Of a DNA stretch of 40,091 bases, positions 17,191 to 28,152 are shown one piece after another. This DNA is from an uncultured bacterium (GTDB taxonomy: Bacteria; Pseudomonadota; Gammaproteobacteria; Burkholderiales; Burkholderiaceae_E). Position numbers and translations under genes: made by a program. How positions within the stretch are numbered: position 1 is the first letter of the stretch; each line of letters begins with the position of its first letter. The stretch lies in NCBI GenBank assembly GCA_903866395.1, contig CAIPNM010000404.1, positions 1-40,091 on the forward strand, read 5' to 3'. The notes under the pieces were generated by a model. It was not told the DNA's origin, made no database searches, and saw only the letters and a program-made list of their open reading frames with translations.

Positions 17191-18480
17191 ATGCAAATCC
17201 TCACGCTCGGACTCAACCACCAAACCGCGCCGCTCTCGCTGCGCGAGAAAGTGTCATTTCCAGCTGACACTTTGCGCGAGGCTTTGCTCGATTTGCGTGG
17301 CCGCCTCGAGCGGCTGCTGCCCGAAAGCGCCATTCTCTCCACCTGCAACCGCACCGAGATTTATTGCGCCACCCCCCAGGCGGGCGAGGCGCGGGTTGCG
17401 GTGACCGAGTGGCTGAGTGCGCATCGCCACACCGGCCGAATCGATGATCATCTCTATTCGCTGCCCGATAACCAGGCGGTGCGGCACGCATTCCGGGTCG
17501 CCTCGGGTCTCGATTCCATGGTGCTCGGCGAACCGCAAATTTTGGGGCAGATGAAAGACGCCGTGCGTGCCGCGCAGGAATCCGGCGCGCTCGGCACGCA
17601 CCTCCATCAGCTGTTCCAGCGCAGCTTCGCGGTCGCCAAGGAAGTCCGCTCGTCCACCGAAATCGGCGCCCACTCGGTCTCCATGGCGGCAGCCGCCGTA
17701 CGGCTCGCGCGCCGCATCTTCGATGACATCAGCAAGAGCAGCGTGCTTTTCATTGGCGCCGGCGAAATGATCGAGCTCTGCGCCACGCACTTTGCGGCCC
17801 AGCATCCCCGGCGGGTGGTGATCGCCAACCGCACCGCCGAGCGGGCCGACCGGCTGGCGCAGCAATTCGGCGCCGAAACCATGCGGTTGGCCGATCTCCC
17901 CAACCGACTCGAAGAATTCGACATCGTGGTCTCCTGCACGGCCAGCACGCTACCGATCGTGGGCCTGGGCATGGTCGAGCGCGCCTCGAAAGCGCGTCGC
18001 CGCCGTCCCATTTTCATGGTGGATCTGGCCGTTCCGCGTGACATCGAGGCAGAGGTCTCGCGGCTCTCTGACGTCTACCTCTACACCGTCGACGATCTGG
18101 GCCGCCATGTCGATGCTGGCAAGGAAAGCCGGCGGGCAGCGGTTGCCCAGGCCGAAGCCATCATCGAAACCCGGGTCGATGCATTCATGCAATGGATGAG
18201 CTCGCGCGCAGTGGTGCCCGCCATCCGTACGCTCCATCAGCGCGGTGAGGCGCTCAAGGCGACCGAGCTCGAGCGCGCACGCCGGCTGCTCGCGGGCGGC
18301 CAGTCGCCCGAACAAGTGCTCGAGGCGCTCGCGCACGCGCTCACCAGCAAGTTCCTGCACGGCCCCACCCGACTGCTCCATGGCCACGGCGATGACCGTG
18401 ACCGTATGCTGCATCTGGTTGACCATCTGCTGCCCGATCGCAACAGCCCGGGCACCGACGGCTCCGACCCCCGGCACTGA
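17191..18480 (+). CDS. hemA: Glutamyl-tRNA reductase HemA
   Basis: A 429-residue enzyme that reduces the glutamyl-tRNA ester to glutamate-1-semialdehyde, the first committed step of haem synthesis by the C5 route. The catalytic cysteine is C52 in [10 protein letters not shown]. The N-terminus [14 protein letters not shown] is typical. The NADPH domain (about residues 170-300) shows [10 protein letters not shown], and [10 protein letters not shown] follows. The C-terminal dimerisation helix closes the protein at the usual length. A perfect -10 box precedes it. It lies upstream of prfA and prmC, a common bacterial arrangement. Confidence 0.98.
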   Translation: MQILTLGLNHQTAPLSLREKVSFPADTLREALLDLRGRLERLLPESAILSTCNRTEIYCATPQAGEARVAVTEWLSAHRHTGRIDDHLYSLPDNQAVRHAFRVASGLDSMVLGEPQILGQMKDAVRAAQESGALGTHLHQLFQRSFAVAKEVRSSTEIGAHSVSMAAAAVRLARRIFDDISKSSVLFIGAGEMIELCATHFAAQHPRRVVIANRTAERADRLAQQFGAETMRLADLPNRLEEFDIVVSCTASTLPIVGLGMVERASKARRRRPIFMVDLAVPRDIEAEVSRLSDVYLYTVDDLGRHVDAGKESRRAAVAQAEAIIETRVDAFMQWMSSRAVVPAIRTLHQRGEALKATELERARRLLAGGQSPEQVLEALAHALTSKFLHGPTRLLHGHGDDRDRMLHLVDHLLPDRNSPGTDGSDPRH

Positions 18481-18522
18481 GCCCGCGCTGTCGCCCTGGC
18501 GGGCGGCGTACCATTGATGCCC

Positions 18523-19605
18523 ATGAATGATTCCATGCGAGGCCGCCTCGAGCGGCTGGAGCCCCGGCTCGCCGAGGTCAACGCGCGCCTGTCCGGGCCC
18601 GACGCTGCGCGTGACCTCGCCGAATTCCGGCGCCTCACGCGCGAGCACGCGGAGCTCACCCAGCTGCTCGAACGTTTCAACGCCTATCAGCAGGCTGAAG
18701 CCGATCTCGCCACCGCCCGGCAGATGCGCGAGGATCCGGAGCTACGCGAGTTCGCCGATGCTGAGGCCGACACCGCGTCGGCACGCATGCAGGCAGAACT
18801 CGACCGGCTGCAGCGGCTGCTGCTGCCCCGTGACCCCAACGACGAACGCGACGTGCTGCTCGAGATCAGGGCCGGGACGGGTGGCGACGAAAGCGCGCTG
18901 TTCGCGGGCGACCTGCTGCGCATGTATCTGCGCTATGCCGAGCGCGCGCGCTGGCAAACCGAAATCCTCTCGGCCAACGTCTCCGAGCTAGGTGGCTACC
19001 GCGAGGCCATCGTCCGGATCGCGGGCGATGCGGTCTATTCGCGGCTCAAGTTCGAGTCCGGCGGCCATCGAGTCCAGCGGGTCCCGGAAACCGAGGCTCA
19101 GGGCCGGATTCACACCTCCGCCTGCACGGTGGCGGTCATGGCAGAGGCTGATGAGGTGGGCGAGATCGACATCGATCCGTCAGAGCTTCGGATCGACGTC
19201 TTCCGCGCCTCGGGGGCGGGTGGTCAGCATGTGAACAAAACCGAATCGGCGGTGCGGATCACCCATCTGCCCACTGGACTGGTGGCCGAGTGCCAGGACG
19301 ATCGCTCGCAACATCGCAACCGCGACCGCGCAATGAAAGTGCTCGCCGCCCGGCTCAAAGACCGGCAGATGCGCGAAGCGCAGGCCCGTGAGGCCGCGCA
19401 CCGGAAGTCGCTGATCGGCTCGGGCGACCGCTCAGAGCGCATTCGCACCTACAACTTCCCTCAGGGCCGCGTCACCGATCATCGGATTAACCTCACGCTC
19501 TACAAGCTCCAGCAGGTGGTTGACGGCGATCTTGATGAATTGCTCGATGCACTCGCCACTGCGCATCAGGCCGAGCTGCTGCAGGCGCTTGCCGAGGCAG
19601 TCTGA
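18523..19605 (+). CDS. prfA: Peptide chain release factor 1 (RF1)
   Basis: A 360-residue class I release factor that reads UAA and UAG and triggers peptide hydrolysis on the ribosome. The G-G-Q loop is at G233-G234-Q235 and the stop-reading PxT tripeptide is P188-E189-T190, both at the same numbers as in E. coli RF1. This is why I chose the third in-frame initiator (ATG at 18523) over TTG 18514 and ATG 18517. Only with this start does the protein have 360 residues and align from the first residue. The PxT middle residue is Glu rather than the commoner Ala. It lies between hemA and prmC, the latter encoding the methylase for the GGQ glutamine. Confidence 0.97.
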   Translation: MNDSMRGRLERLEPRLAEVNARLSGPDAARDLAEFRRLTREHAELTQLLERFNAYQQAEADLATARQMREDPELREFADAEADTASARMQAELDRLQRLLLPRDPNDERDVLLEIRAGTGGDESALFAGDLLRMYLRYAERARWQTEILSANVSELGGYREAIVRIAGDAVYSRLKFESGGHRVQRVPETEAQGRIHTSACTVAVMAEADEVGEIDIDPSELRIDVFRASGAGGQHVNKTESAVRITHLPTGLVAECQDDRSQHRNRDRAMKVLAARLKDRQMREAQAREAAHRKSLIGSGDRSERIRTYNFPQGRVTDHRINLTLYKLQQVVDGDLDELLDALATAHQAELLQALAEAV

Positions 19606-19614
19606 GGCTGCCCG

Positions 19615-20439
19615 GTGACCGCACCCACCGCTGACAGCCTGATCGCAGCCAGCCCGCTGCCGCGTACGGAGGCGCGGCGCCTGCTCGAGTACGCAACCGG
19701 CCAGCGCCGGGAATGGCTGCTCGCCCACGGCGATGAGCCGTTAGAGCCTCTTGTAAGCGAGCGCTTCCTCGCGCTACAGGCTTCGCGGATCAATGGTGAG
19801 CCTCTTTCCTACCTGTGTGGTGAGCGTGAGTTTTACGGCCTCGCCCTGCGGGTCAATCGCGCGGTACTGATCCCAAGACCCGAGACCGAGCTGCTGGTGG
19901 ACGCAGCCTGCGAGCTTGCCCCGCGGCATGCCGCAGTCCTGGATCTGGGCACCGGTAGCGGCGCGATCGCGATCGCCATCGCGGTGACCCGGCCCGATCT
20001 TCGGGTCGTGGCGACCGACCGCTCAAGCGACGCGCTTGCCGTGGCTACCGAAAACGCGGCCCATCAGGGCCTGACCCCGAGCCGACTGAGCTTTCGCGCA
20101 GGCTCCTGGTGGCAGGCACTCGCCCACGCCGAGCGCTTCGAGATCATCGTCGCCAATCCGCCCTACATCGCTGACGCCGACCCGCATCTGACCGAGGGTG
20201 ACCTCAGGTTCGAGCCCCGTTCCGCGCTCGCCTCGGGCTCCGACGGGCTCGATGCGCTTCGAGAAATCGCATCCGGCGCCCTGGCCCACCTGGTCACCAG
20301 CGGCCGGCTCATCGTGGAGCACGGCTGGGACCAGGGCGCGGCCGTCCGCACGCTCTTTCTGCGGGCGGGGCTTCAGGACGTTCATACCCAGCCCGATCTG
20401 GCAGGCCATGAGCGGCTGACGTTCGGCCGCGCGCCATGA
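19615..20439 (+). CDS. prmC: Release factor glutamine methyltransferase PrmC
   Basis: A 274-residue SAM-dependent enzyme that methylates the glutamine of the GGQ motif of RF1 and RF2, which stimulates termination. An N-terminal helical domain (about residues 1-80, with E-A-R-R-L-L-E-Y) is followed by the Rossmann domain. That domain has the V-L-D-L-G-T-G-S-G-A-I-A-I-A motif (about 103-116) and the N-P-P-Y substrate-binding motif in V-A-N-P-P-Y-I-A. The start is a GTG 9 bp after the prfA stop, with GAGG in front. The neighbourhood with prfA is the expected enzyme-substrate pair. Confidence 0.96.
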   Translation: MTAPTADSLIAASPLPRTEARRLLEYATGQRREWLLAHGDEPLEPLVSERFLALQASRINGEPLSYLCGEREFYGLALRVNRAVLIPRPETELLVDAACELAPRHAAVLDLGTGSGAIAIAIAVTRPDLRVVATDRSSDALAVATENAAHQGLTPSRLSFRAGSWWQALAHAERFEIIVANPPYIADADPHLTEGDLRFEPRSALASGSDGLDALREIASGALAHLVTSGRLIVEHGWDQGAAVRTLFLRAGLQDVHTQPDLAGHERLTFGRAP

Positions 20440-20591
20440 AACGACCTCAGGACGTGCGTGGTATCGCCGCGCGCTCTACACTTCAGGTTTTAGGGACGCC
20501 GAGCCAGCAGGTTTCAGCGCCCCGCTTCCGGCCTCGTGCCGGCGCTCAACCCCACGGCGAAACCCGCCATCTCTGATCAAGAGGCCTCTGT

Positions 20592-20915
20592 ATGGAAGCA
20601 CGTGAATTCATTGCAAAGACCGTCACCGACAATCCGGTGGTCCTGTTCATGAAAGGAACCGCCCAGTTCCCGCAATGCGGCTTCTCCGGACGCGCGATCC
20701 AGATCCTGAAGTCATGCGGCGTGCGCAACCTCGTCACCGTCAACGTGCTCGAAGACGACGAAGTCCGCCAGGCGATCAAGGACTTTTCGAGCTGGCCCAC
20801 CATTCCCCAGCTCTACATCCAGGGCGAGTTCGTGGGCGGCTCCGACATCATGGCCGAGATGTTCCAGTCGGGCGAACTGCAGAAAATCGTGCCCGCCGAG
20901 GCCCAGCAGGACTGA
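20592..20915 (+). CDS. grxD: Monothiol glutaredoxin (Grx4/GrxD type)
   Basis: A 107-residue CGFS-type monothiol glutaredoxin. The signature C29-G30-F31-S32 binds a [2Fe-2S] cluster with glutathione. The K-G-T-A-Q-F-P-Q segment ahead of it, the S-W-P-T-I-P-Q-L-Y-I-Q-G-E-F-V-G-G-S-D-I strand-turn (about residues 67-86) and the M-F-Q-S-G-E-L motif are diagnostic. It handles iron-sulfur cluster transfer in the cytoplasm. An AGAGG ribosome binding site precedes the ATG. The 152-bp gap after prmC shows no clear promoter. Two GC-rich hairpins follow the stop. Confidence 0.97.
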   Translation: MEAREFIAKTVTDNPVVLFMKGTAQFPQCGFSGRAIQILKSCGVRNLVTVNVLEDDEVRQAIKDFSSWPTIPQLYIQGEFVGGSDIMAEMFQSGELQKIVPAEAQQD

Positions 20916-20928
20916 AGCCAGCCCATCC

Positions 20929-20953
20929 ACCGCCCGCCCGCGGGGTGGGCGGT
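20929..20953. terminator. GC hairpin after grxD
   Basis: ACCGCCC, an 11-nt loop and GGGCGGT form a 7-bp stem in the gap between convergent grxD and the ligC homologue. There is no T tract, so factor-assisted or bidirectional termination is more likely than classical intrinsic termination. Confidence 0.4.
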
Positions 20954-20955
20954 CA

Positions 20956-20975
20956 GGCCCGCTTGCGCGCGGGCC
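20956..20975. terminator. Second GC hairpin between grxD and ligC homologue
   Basis: GGCCCGC, a 6-nt loop and GCGGGCC form a perfect 7-bp stem right next to the first hairpin and 6 bp from the ligC stop. The pair may stop transcription from both sides. Confidence 0.4.
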
Positions 20976-20981
20976 GACCCC

Positions 20982-23156
<2,175 letters not shown>

Positions 23157-23184
23157 GTCGGTTGGCCCTTTAAGTTGACTGCTC

Positions 23185-23208
23185 ACTGGCCTTCAATACA
23201 AGGCCAGT
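23185..23208 (-). promoter_or_regulatory. 9-bp stem-loop / palindrome between ligI and ligA
   Basis: A perfect inverted repeat ACTGGCCTT, 6-nt loop, AAGGCCAGT sits in the 63-bp gap between the ligI and ligA homologues, starting 28 bp upstream of the ligA ATG. No T tract follows, so it is not a classical terminator. It could be an mRNA-stabilising hairpin or a regulator binding site. Confidence 0.6.
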
Positions 23209-23219
23209 CAATCGTCCCA

Positions 23220-24095
23220 TCAATCAGCCCAGTAGAGCCGCATCGGATTGTCGACCAGAAGTTTGCGCTGAAGCTCGGGCGTCGTCGCGATTCTTTGCAC
23301 ATAGTCAACCAGCAGCCCGTCATCTGGCATATGCGATTTCATGTTCGGATGCGGCCAGTCGGTGCCCCAGAGCACACGGTCGGGAAAGGTTTCAACAATA
23401 CGGCGCGCAAACGGGACCACGTCGTCATAGCGGGGAGGACCCGACTTCGACAGCCGCTCGGGGCAGCTCACCTTCGACCAGATGTTCGGATGCTCGGCGA
23501 GCATCCGCATGAACAGCGCAAACTCCGGGCCGTCCACGGGTTTGCTCACATCGGGCCGCCCCATATGATCAACCACCACGGTGGTGGGCAGCGCGGTAAA
23601 GAAGTCCCAGAGCTCGGGCAGGTCCTGCGCCTCGAAATAAATCACCACATGCCAGCCAAGCGGCGCGATCCGGTGCGCGATTTCGGCAAGCACCTCACGT
23701 GGAGTGAAATCCACCAGCCGGCGGACAAAATTAAAGCGTGTGCCACGCACGCCCGCCTCATGCATGGCACGAAGCTCGGCATCGGTGACATCGCGGCTGA
23801 CGGTGGCCACACCTCGGGCGCGGCCCCCGGAATGCTGGAGTGCATCGACCAGCGCTCGGTTATCGGTGCCGTGGCAGGTGGCCTGCACGATCACATTGCG
23901 CTCAAACCCGAGAAAGTCGCGCAGCGCAAACAGTTGATCTTTCGACGCATCGCACGGCGTGTACTTACGCTCAGGCGCATAAGGGAACTGCGCTGCAGGT
24001 CCGAACACATGGCAATGCGCATCGACCGCACCCGCTGGCACGCGAAACGTCGGCCGCGAAGGATTGGGATGAAAAACCAGCCAATCGGGATCCAT
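23220..24095 (-). CDS. ligI: 2-pyrone-4,6-dicarboxylate hydrolase (LigI/PmdD)
   Basis: A 291-residue amidohydrolase-superfamily enzyme that hydrolyses the lactone 2-pyrone-4,6-dicarboxylate. Key segments are V-D-A-H-C-H-V-F-G-P (H-x-H, about residues 24-33), Q-A-T-C-H-G-T-D-N near 70, G-T-R-F-N-F-V-R-R near 120, V-V-D-H-M-G-R-P and W-G-T-D-W-P-H-P-N (catalytic Asp). These are the hallmarks of LigI. The start (ATG 24095) has AGAGGTG upstream and lies 2 nt after the stop of the DUF1932 gene. The position in the cluster matches pmdD of Comamonas. Confidence 0.94.
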   Translation of the reverse strand: MDPDWLVFHPNPSRPTFRVPAGAVDAHCHVFGPAAQFPYAPERKYTPCDASKDQLFALRDFLGFERNVIVQATCHGTDNRALVDALQHSGGRARGVATVSRDVTDAELRAMHEAGVRGTRFNFVRRLVDFTPREVLAEIAHRIAPLGWHVVIYFEAQDLPELWDFFTALPTTVVVDHMGRPDVSKPVDGPEFALFMRMLAEHPNIWSKVSCPERLSKSGPPRYDDVVPFARRIVETFPDRVLWGTDWPHPNMKSHMPDDGLLVDYVQRIATTPELQRKLLVDNPMRLYWAD

Positions 24096-24097
24096 AT

Positions 24098-25045
24098 TCA
24101 CCTCTTGTTGGAGTCCGACCGGATCTGCTCGAGGATCTGATCGGCATGCTCGCGCCAGGGGCGACCCGCTTTCGCGCGTTCGCCAAACAGGCCCTCGTCT
24201 GCGCGGTCGGCCACCCAGGCCTGGCGCTCGGCGGTGCCCGCGGCCGACCACGGCTCGAGCCCCGCCTCGCGAACGGTCTGCGCCGCTTCACGCATTTCTT
24301 CGGCGCGCCGGCGACCGTGCTGAATGACGCGCATGAAAAAATAATCACCCTGCTTTTCCCAGTCAATGCCTGGGAAGGTTTCAGCGAGCGAGGCAAGCAC
24401 CTCGCGCTCTACGCCATAGGCGCGTGCCGTGGTGAAGCTTTCGATCACCATTGCTTCGAGCCCTTTGATCATCACGCTCCTGCACATCTTGGTGGCCGAG
24501 GCCACGCCCAGCCGATCGGACACCGCCTTGGCATCAAACCCGAGCGCGGCAAGAGCAGGCTGAAGCGCCTGCGCATGCGCGCCGCCCAAAAGGAGCGGCA
24601 CCCGGATGCGATAGGGCGGCAACGAGGTCATGACCGCGCCTTCAACATATCGGCCGCCCGCTGCATCGATCACCGCACCCGCACGCTGTTTGGCGCCGGG
24701 CGAGGCTGAATTGAAGTCGAGAAAGAACACCCCTGGCGGAATCGTCACTGCACAGGCCTCAGCCACCACCACCGCCTGGCTGGCGGTGACCGCCGAAATG
24801 ATGAAGTCAGCCGCCGCCGTGAGGGCCGCTAAATCATTGGCAAGCCGCACCCCGTGCGCCGCTGCATGATCGCGAAGCGGCCCCTCTGCTGATGACCCGA
24901 GCTTGATGTCGAAGGCGCTCACCGCGAAGCCCTGGGCCCGCAGATCTTCCGACAGAATTCGCCCGACCTCACCGTAGCCCACAAACCCGATGCGCCAGGC
25001 CCTGGGATCGGCGCCCGCCGGCAAAGCGTGCCCCGACATGCTCAT
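24098..25045 (-). CDS. NAD(P)-dependent dehydrogenase with DUF1932 C-terminal domain
   Basis: A 315-residue protein of the beta-hydroxyacid dehydrogenase superfamily. It has a Rossmann N-terminus ([11 protein letters not shown], about residues 19-29), a [11 protein letters not shown] segment in place of the usual substrate loop, and a C-terminal helical DUF1932 domain (about 195-270). That domain includes the conserved lysine in [12 protein letters not shown]. It overlaps the ligK homologue by 4 bp (ATGA) and is 2 nt ahead of ligI, so it is a coupled member of the operon. The characterised pmd clusters do not list a dehydrogenase here, so the substrate is unknown. It may act on a side-stream such as a hydroxy- or keto-dicarboxylate, or aid the tautomerisation of 4-oxalomesaconate. 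Confidence 0.85.
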   Translation of the reverse strand: MSMSGHALPAGADPRAWRIGFVGYGEVGRILSEDLRAQGFAVSAFDIKLGSSAEGPLRDHAAAHGVRLANDLAALTAAADFIISAVTASQAVVVAEACAVTIPPGVFFLDFNSASPGAKQRAGAVIDAAGGRYVEGAVMTSLPPYRIRVPLLLGGAHAQALQPALAALGFDAKAVSDRLGVASATKMCRSVMIKGLEAMVIESFTTARAYGVEREVLASLAETFPGIDWEKQGDYFFMRVIQHGRRRAEEMREAAQTVREAGLEPWSAAGTAERQAWVADRADEGLFGERAKAGRPWREHADQILEQIRSDSNKR

Positions 25046-25737
25046 TCGATGTAGCGCAGGCCAGCGCGTGCAAGCGGATCGCGCATCTTATAAATGTCCA
25101 GGCCCAGTTCGCGCGCAGCGAGCCGTTTGCGGCTGTCGGCCTCCTTGGCCTCGCGCGCAGCCGACGCTTCGGCCGCCTGCGCAGCAAGCTCGCGAGGCAC
25201 CACCACCACGCCATCGTCATCGGCCACGATGATGTCACCCGGATTGACCTGGGCACCCGCACATACCACCGGAATGTTGACCGACCCGAGCGTGGCCTTG
25301 ACCGTACCCCGCGCGTTGATTGCGCGCGAGAACACAGGGAACTTCATCTCCGTGAGATCACGCACATCGCGCACGCCCGCATCGATGATGAGCCCGCGCG
25401 CGCCCAACGCGCGAAACGAGGTGGCCAGCAGATCGCCGAACATGCCGTCTTCGTTATCGGTGGTGCAGGCGGCCACCACAATATCGCCTTCCTTCAGCTC
25501 ACCCGCCGCCACATGCAGCATCCAGTTGTCACCCGGCTGGAGCAGCACGGTGACCGCCGCGCCGCAAACCCGCGCACCGGGATAAACCGGGCGCATGTAG
25601 GGCTTCATCAGCCCGACCCGGCCCATGGCCTCATGAATGGTGGCCACGCCGAACGCGCCCAGCCGATCGATTTCGGCGAGCGTGGGGCGCTGGTAGTTGC
25701 GGACAACAACACCGAGATTGTTCATCGGCTGGCTCAT
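25042..25737 (-). CDS. ligK: 4-carboxy-4-hydroxy-2-oxoadipate aldolase (LigK/PmdF)
   Basis: A 231-residue class II aldolase of the RraA-like/HMG aldolase family. It cleaves 4-carboxy-4-hydroxy-2-oxoadipate to pyruvate and oxaloacetate, the last step of the pathway. It shows [14 protein letters not shown] near residue 27, [14 protein letters not shown] near 95, I-D-A-G-V-R-D-V (with the Arg-Asp pair for pyruvate and metal) near 117, and [14 protein letters not shown]. The ribosome binding site GGAG is 9 nt before the first ATG. It follows the ligJ homologue by 44 bp and overlaps the next gene. Confidence 0.93.
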   Translation of the reverse strand: MSQPMNNLGVVVRNYQRPTLAEIDRLGAFGVATIHEAMGRVGLMKPYMRPVYPGARVCGAAVTVLLQPGDNWMLHVAAGELKEGDIVVAACTTDNEDGMFGDLLATSFRALGARGLIIDAGVRDVRDLTEMKFPVFSRAINARGTVKATLGSVNIPVVCAGAQVNPGDIIVADDDGVVVVPRELAAQAAEASAAREAKEADSRKRLAARELGLDIYKMRDPLARAGLRYIE

Positions 25738-25781
25738 TGGAAAGATCTCCGGAAAAAATGTGGGCGGGCGAGGCGAATTTC

Positions 25782-26810
25782 CTAATGACCACGCGCCTTC
25801 AACTGGGCATCAAGCCTGGGATAGACGCGGCGCGCGTTGGTCTCAAAGATCTTGCTCCGCTGCGCCTCGGTGAGTTCCCTCGCGCCATCGATGTAGCGCC
25901 GCGTGTCGTCGTATTCGTGACCGCTGTACGGATCAATCCCGCGAACTGCACCAATCATTTCCGATGCAAACAGGATGTTGTCATCGGGGATCACCTTCAG
26001 AAGCAGATCAATACCCGGCTGGTGATAGACACAGGTATCAAAAAAGATGTTCTTCAGCAGATGCTCAGTAAGCGGCGGCAGTTTCATGTCCTGCGCAATG
26101 CCGCGGAATCGCCCCCAGTGGTAGGGCACCGCACCGCCGCCGTGAGGAATCACGAACCGAAGCGTCGGAAAATCCTTGAACAGATTTGAGGTGAGGCACT
26201 GCATGAAGGCGGTGGTGTCAGCGTTCAGGTAGTGCGCGCCCGTGGTGTGGAAACAGGCGTTGCAGCTGGTGCTGACATGCACCATGGCCGGAATGTCGTA
26301 CTCGACCATCTTTTCGTAGATGGGATACCACCAGCGATCGGACAGCGGCGGCTCTTTCCAGTGGCCCCCTGACGGATCCGGGTTGAGGTTGATGCCGACA
26401 AAGCCGTATTCGCGCACGCAACGATCAATCTCCGCGATGCAGGTCTCGGGACGAACCCCGGGCGACTGCGGCAGCATCGCGACGCCCGCGAACTGGTCCG
26501 GGAACAGTTTCGTGACGCGATAGATCAGCTCGTTACAAATCGATGCCCAGGTCGAGCTCACAGCGAAATCGCCGATGTGGTGCGCCATGAAGCTCGCGCG
26601 CGGCGAAAAAATCGTGAGGTCCGAGCCTCGCTCGCGCATTTTCTTGAGCTGGTTGGTTTCGACCGACTCGCGCAGTTCATCGTCGCTGATCACAAGATCA
26701 GAAACCCGTGGCATGTCGGCAGGATGACCGAGCGCCGCAACCTGACGGTTTCGCCAGTCTTCCAGAGACTTGGGGGCGGTCGTGTAGTGTCCGTGGCAGT
26801 CGATGATCAT
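25782..26810 (-). CDS. ligJ: 4-oxalomesaconate hydratase (LigJ/PmdE)
   Basis: A 342-residue amidohydrolase-fold, zinc-dependent hydratase. It adds water to 4-oxalomesaconate to give 4-carboxy-4-hydroxy-2-oxoadipate. The N-terminal metal motif is D-C-H-G-H-Y (residues 4-9), followed by [24 protein letters not shown] near 140, M-V-H-V-S near 175, [12 protein letters not shown] near 222 and F-A-S-E-M-I-G. Length and motifs match LigJ (about 341 residues). The ATG has a CGGAG ribosome binding site. It is the first enzyme gene of the operon. Confidence 0.95.
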   Translation of the reverse strand: MIIDCHGHYTTAPKSLEDWRNRQVAALGHPADMPRVSDLVISDDELRESVETNQLKKMRERGSDLTIFSPRASFMAHHIGDFAVSSTWASICNELIYRVTKLFPDQFAGVAMLPQSPGVRPETCIAEIDRCVREYGFVGINLNPDPSGGHWKEPPLSDRWWYPIYEKMVEYDIPAMVHVSTSCNACFHTTGAHYLNADTTAFMQCLTSNLFKDFPTLRFVIPHGGGAVPYHWGRFRGIAQDMKLPPLTEHLLKNIFFDTCVYHQPGIDLLLKVIPDDNILFASEMIGAVRGIDPYSGHEYDDTRRYIDGARELTEAQRSKIFETNARRVYPRLDAQLKARGH

Positions 26811-26825
26811 CAGAACTCCGGCATT

Positions 26826-26879
26826 AAAAAAGCCCGCTCAGCGGCAACACGCCACTCCGGGGCGGGACCCATGGCGGGC
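26826..26879 (-). terminator. Possible terminator between the Bug receptor and ligJ
   Basis: On the minus strand GCCCGC pairs with GCGGGC directly before six T residues. A smaller CCGC-TGA-GCGG hairpin is nested. The loop of the larger pairing is 36 nt, so strength is uncertain. It would partly separate the receptor from the catabolic genes. A TAAAAT box upstream (26890-26895) may be a promoter for ligJ. Confidence 0.35.
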
Positions 26880-26949
26880 AGGCGCCGCGATTTTACGTCG
26901 GCGCGGAAGGCCGCGCTCGCACCTCAGGGCCGCGCGCATTCCGGCGCCC

Positions 26950-27921
26950 TTACTGCTTTGGAATTCCGGCGCGCTCGATCACCTCGCCCCAACGCCGGAT
27001 TTCGCTCGCAAGAAGCTCGCCCAACGCCTGCGGCGTGCCGCCAATGGGTTCGACGCCCAGCTCGGCGAGACGCTTGCGGACGTCGGGCGTCTCGAGTGCC
27101 GCTCGCGCCGCCTGATTGAGCTGGGCGATGATCGCCGGCGGCGTTTTCGACGGCGCGGCCAGCGCATTCCAGGAGGACGCCTCGTAGTCGGCCACCCCGG
27201 CTTCGATGGCGGTTGGCACGTCGGGGAACTCCGCCGCCCGGCGCCTTGAGGTGACCGCAAGCAGCCGCACCCCTCCTGGATTAAGTTGCGACTTGAGCGG
27301 GCCCAGGATTTCAACACCGGCGTCGACATGCCCCCCACGCAATGCGGTGAGTAGCGCCGGCGTGCCGTTGAAGGGAACGATCTGCGCGTTAATGCCGGCA
27401 CGGGTACGGAACAATTCACCGGCCAGGTTCTGGGTGCTACCGATGTTGATCGTTCCGAGGTTCAGTTTGCCCGGGTTGGCGCGTGCAAAGGCGAGCAGAT
27501 CGCCAAGCGTCCGATGCGGCGAACTCGCCGGCACGACCACGCCAAGGCCGAAACTGCCAAGTCCACAGACCGGGGCAAAGTCCCGCAAGGTATCGAAGGG
27601 CAGCGACTTGAACAGGTTGACGCTCACCGCATTGCCATTCGACATCAGGAGGAGCGTATGGCCGTCGGCTGCGGCTCGCACCACGGTCTCGCCGGCTGCA
27701 ATGCCCCCCGCGCCGGGCTTGTTCTCGATCACCACCTGAGTCTTCAACTGTTCGCCCATTGCCTGCGCAACCGCACGCACGGTCAGGTCGGCAATGCCGC
27801 CAGCGCCGAACGGCACGACGATGCGGACAGGGCGCGAGGACAGCGAATCAGCCCGCGCCCAGGGGGTAGCAAGCACCAAGGGCGTGGTGGCTGCGGCAAC
27901 AATCAGCTTGCGTCGATTCAT
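26950..27921 (-). CDS. Tripartite tricarboxylate transporter substrate-binding protein (Bug family)
   Basis: A 323-residue periplasmic receptor of the Bug/TctC family, with a signal peptide (N-R-R-K then hydrophobic core; A-R-A cleavage near residue 24). Family marks are R-P-V-R-I-V-V-P-F-G-A-G-G (about 30-42), V-V-I-E-N-K-P-G-A-G-G (about 63-73), a T-L-L-L-M-S-N-G-N strand, and V-P-F-N-G-T-P-A-L-L-T-A-L-R-G-G-H-V-D. No TctA/TctB permease is next to it, as is common for Bug receptors. Its place before the protocatechuate genes suggests an aromatic acid or a pathway intermediate as ligand. GGGAG precedes the ATG. Confidence 0.9.
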   Translation of the reverse strand: MNRRKLIVAAATTPLVLATPWARADSLSSRPVRIVVPFGAGGIADLTVRAVAQAMGEQLKTQVVIENKPGAGGIAAGETVVRAAADGHTLLLMSNGNAVSVNLFKSLPFDTLRDFAPVCGLGSFGLGVVVPASSPHRTLGDLLAFARANPGKLNLGTINIGSTQNLAGELFRTRAGINAQIVPFNGTPALLTALRGGHVDAGVEILGPLKSQLNPGGVRLLAVTSRRRAAEFPDVPTAIEAGVADYEASSWNALAAPSKTPPAIIAQLNQAARAALETPDVRKRLAELGVEPIGGTPQALGELLASEIRRWGEVIERAGIPKQ

Positions 27922-28078
27922 GGGGTACTCCCGTTGGGTCTGCGATGCGCAGGCGGATTATCGCCGCAGGCGGGTGCGCTTCGCCAACATGACAAAACCT
28001 TGACCCAGATCGACCATCGAGCGGCCGTATCCTCCGCCACGCCCGCCGCCTCGTGCATGCTTAACCGCGAGACGCTCC

Positions 28079-28138
28079 GCTACGGGTTATGCCGCCATGG
28101 AGCGCGTTGCTATGGGTCATGCCGCTATGGGTCGTGCC
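28079..28138 (+). repeat. Degenerate tandem repeats of 15 bp ahead of ubiX
   Basis: Four 15-bp units in register, the best pair (28109-28123 and 28124-28138) differing at one base, and a partial fifth unit running into the -10-like box of ubiX. The core is GCTATGGGTCrTGCC. It lies in the 231-bp gap between the Bug receptor and ubiX, which otherwise holds nothing I recognise. Confidence 0.6.
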
Positions 28139-28140
28139 GC

Positions 28141-28146
28141 TACAAT
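28141..28146 (+). promoter_or_regulatory. -10-like TACAAT 6 nt before the ubiX ATG
   Basis: TACAAT ends 6 nt before the ubiX ATG. With usual spacing the transcript would start at the ATG itself, giving a leaderless mRNA. No ribosome binding site or -35 is seen. Confidence 0.4.
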
Positions 28147-28152
28147 GGGTCG

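Noticed and set aside
23157..23186. GTG 23186 as the ligA start
   Set aside because: It would add residues absent from LigA proteins and put part of the stem-loop into the coding sequence. ATG 23156 has its own ribosome binding site.
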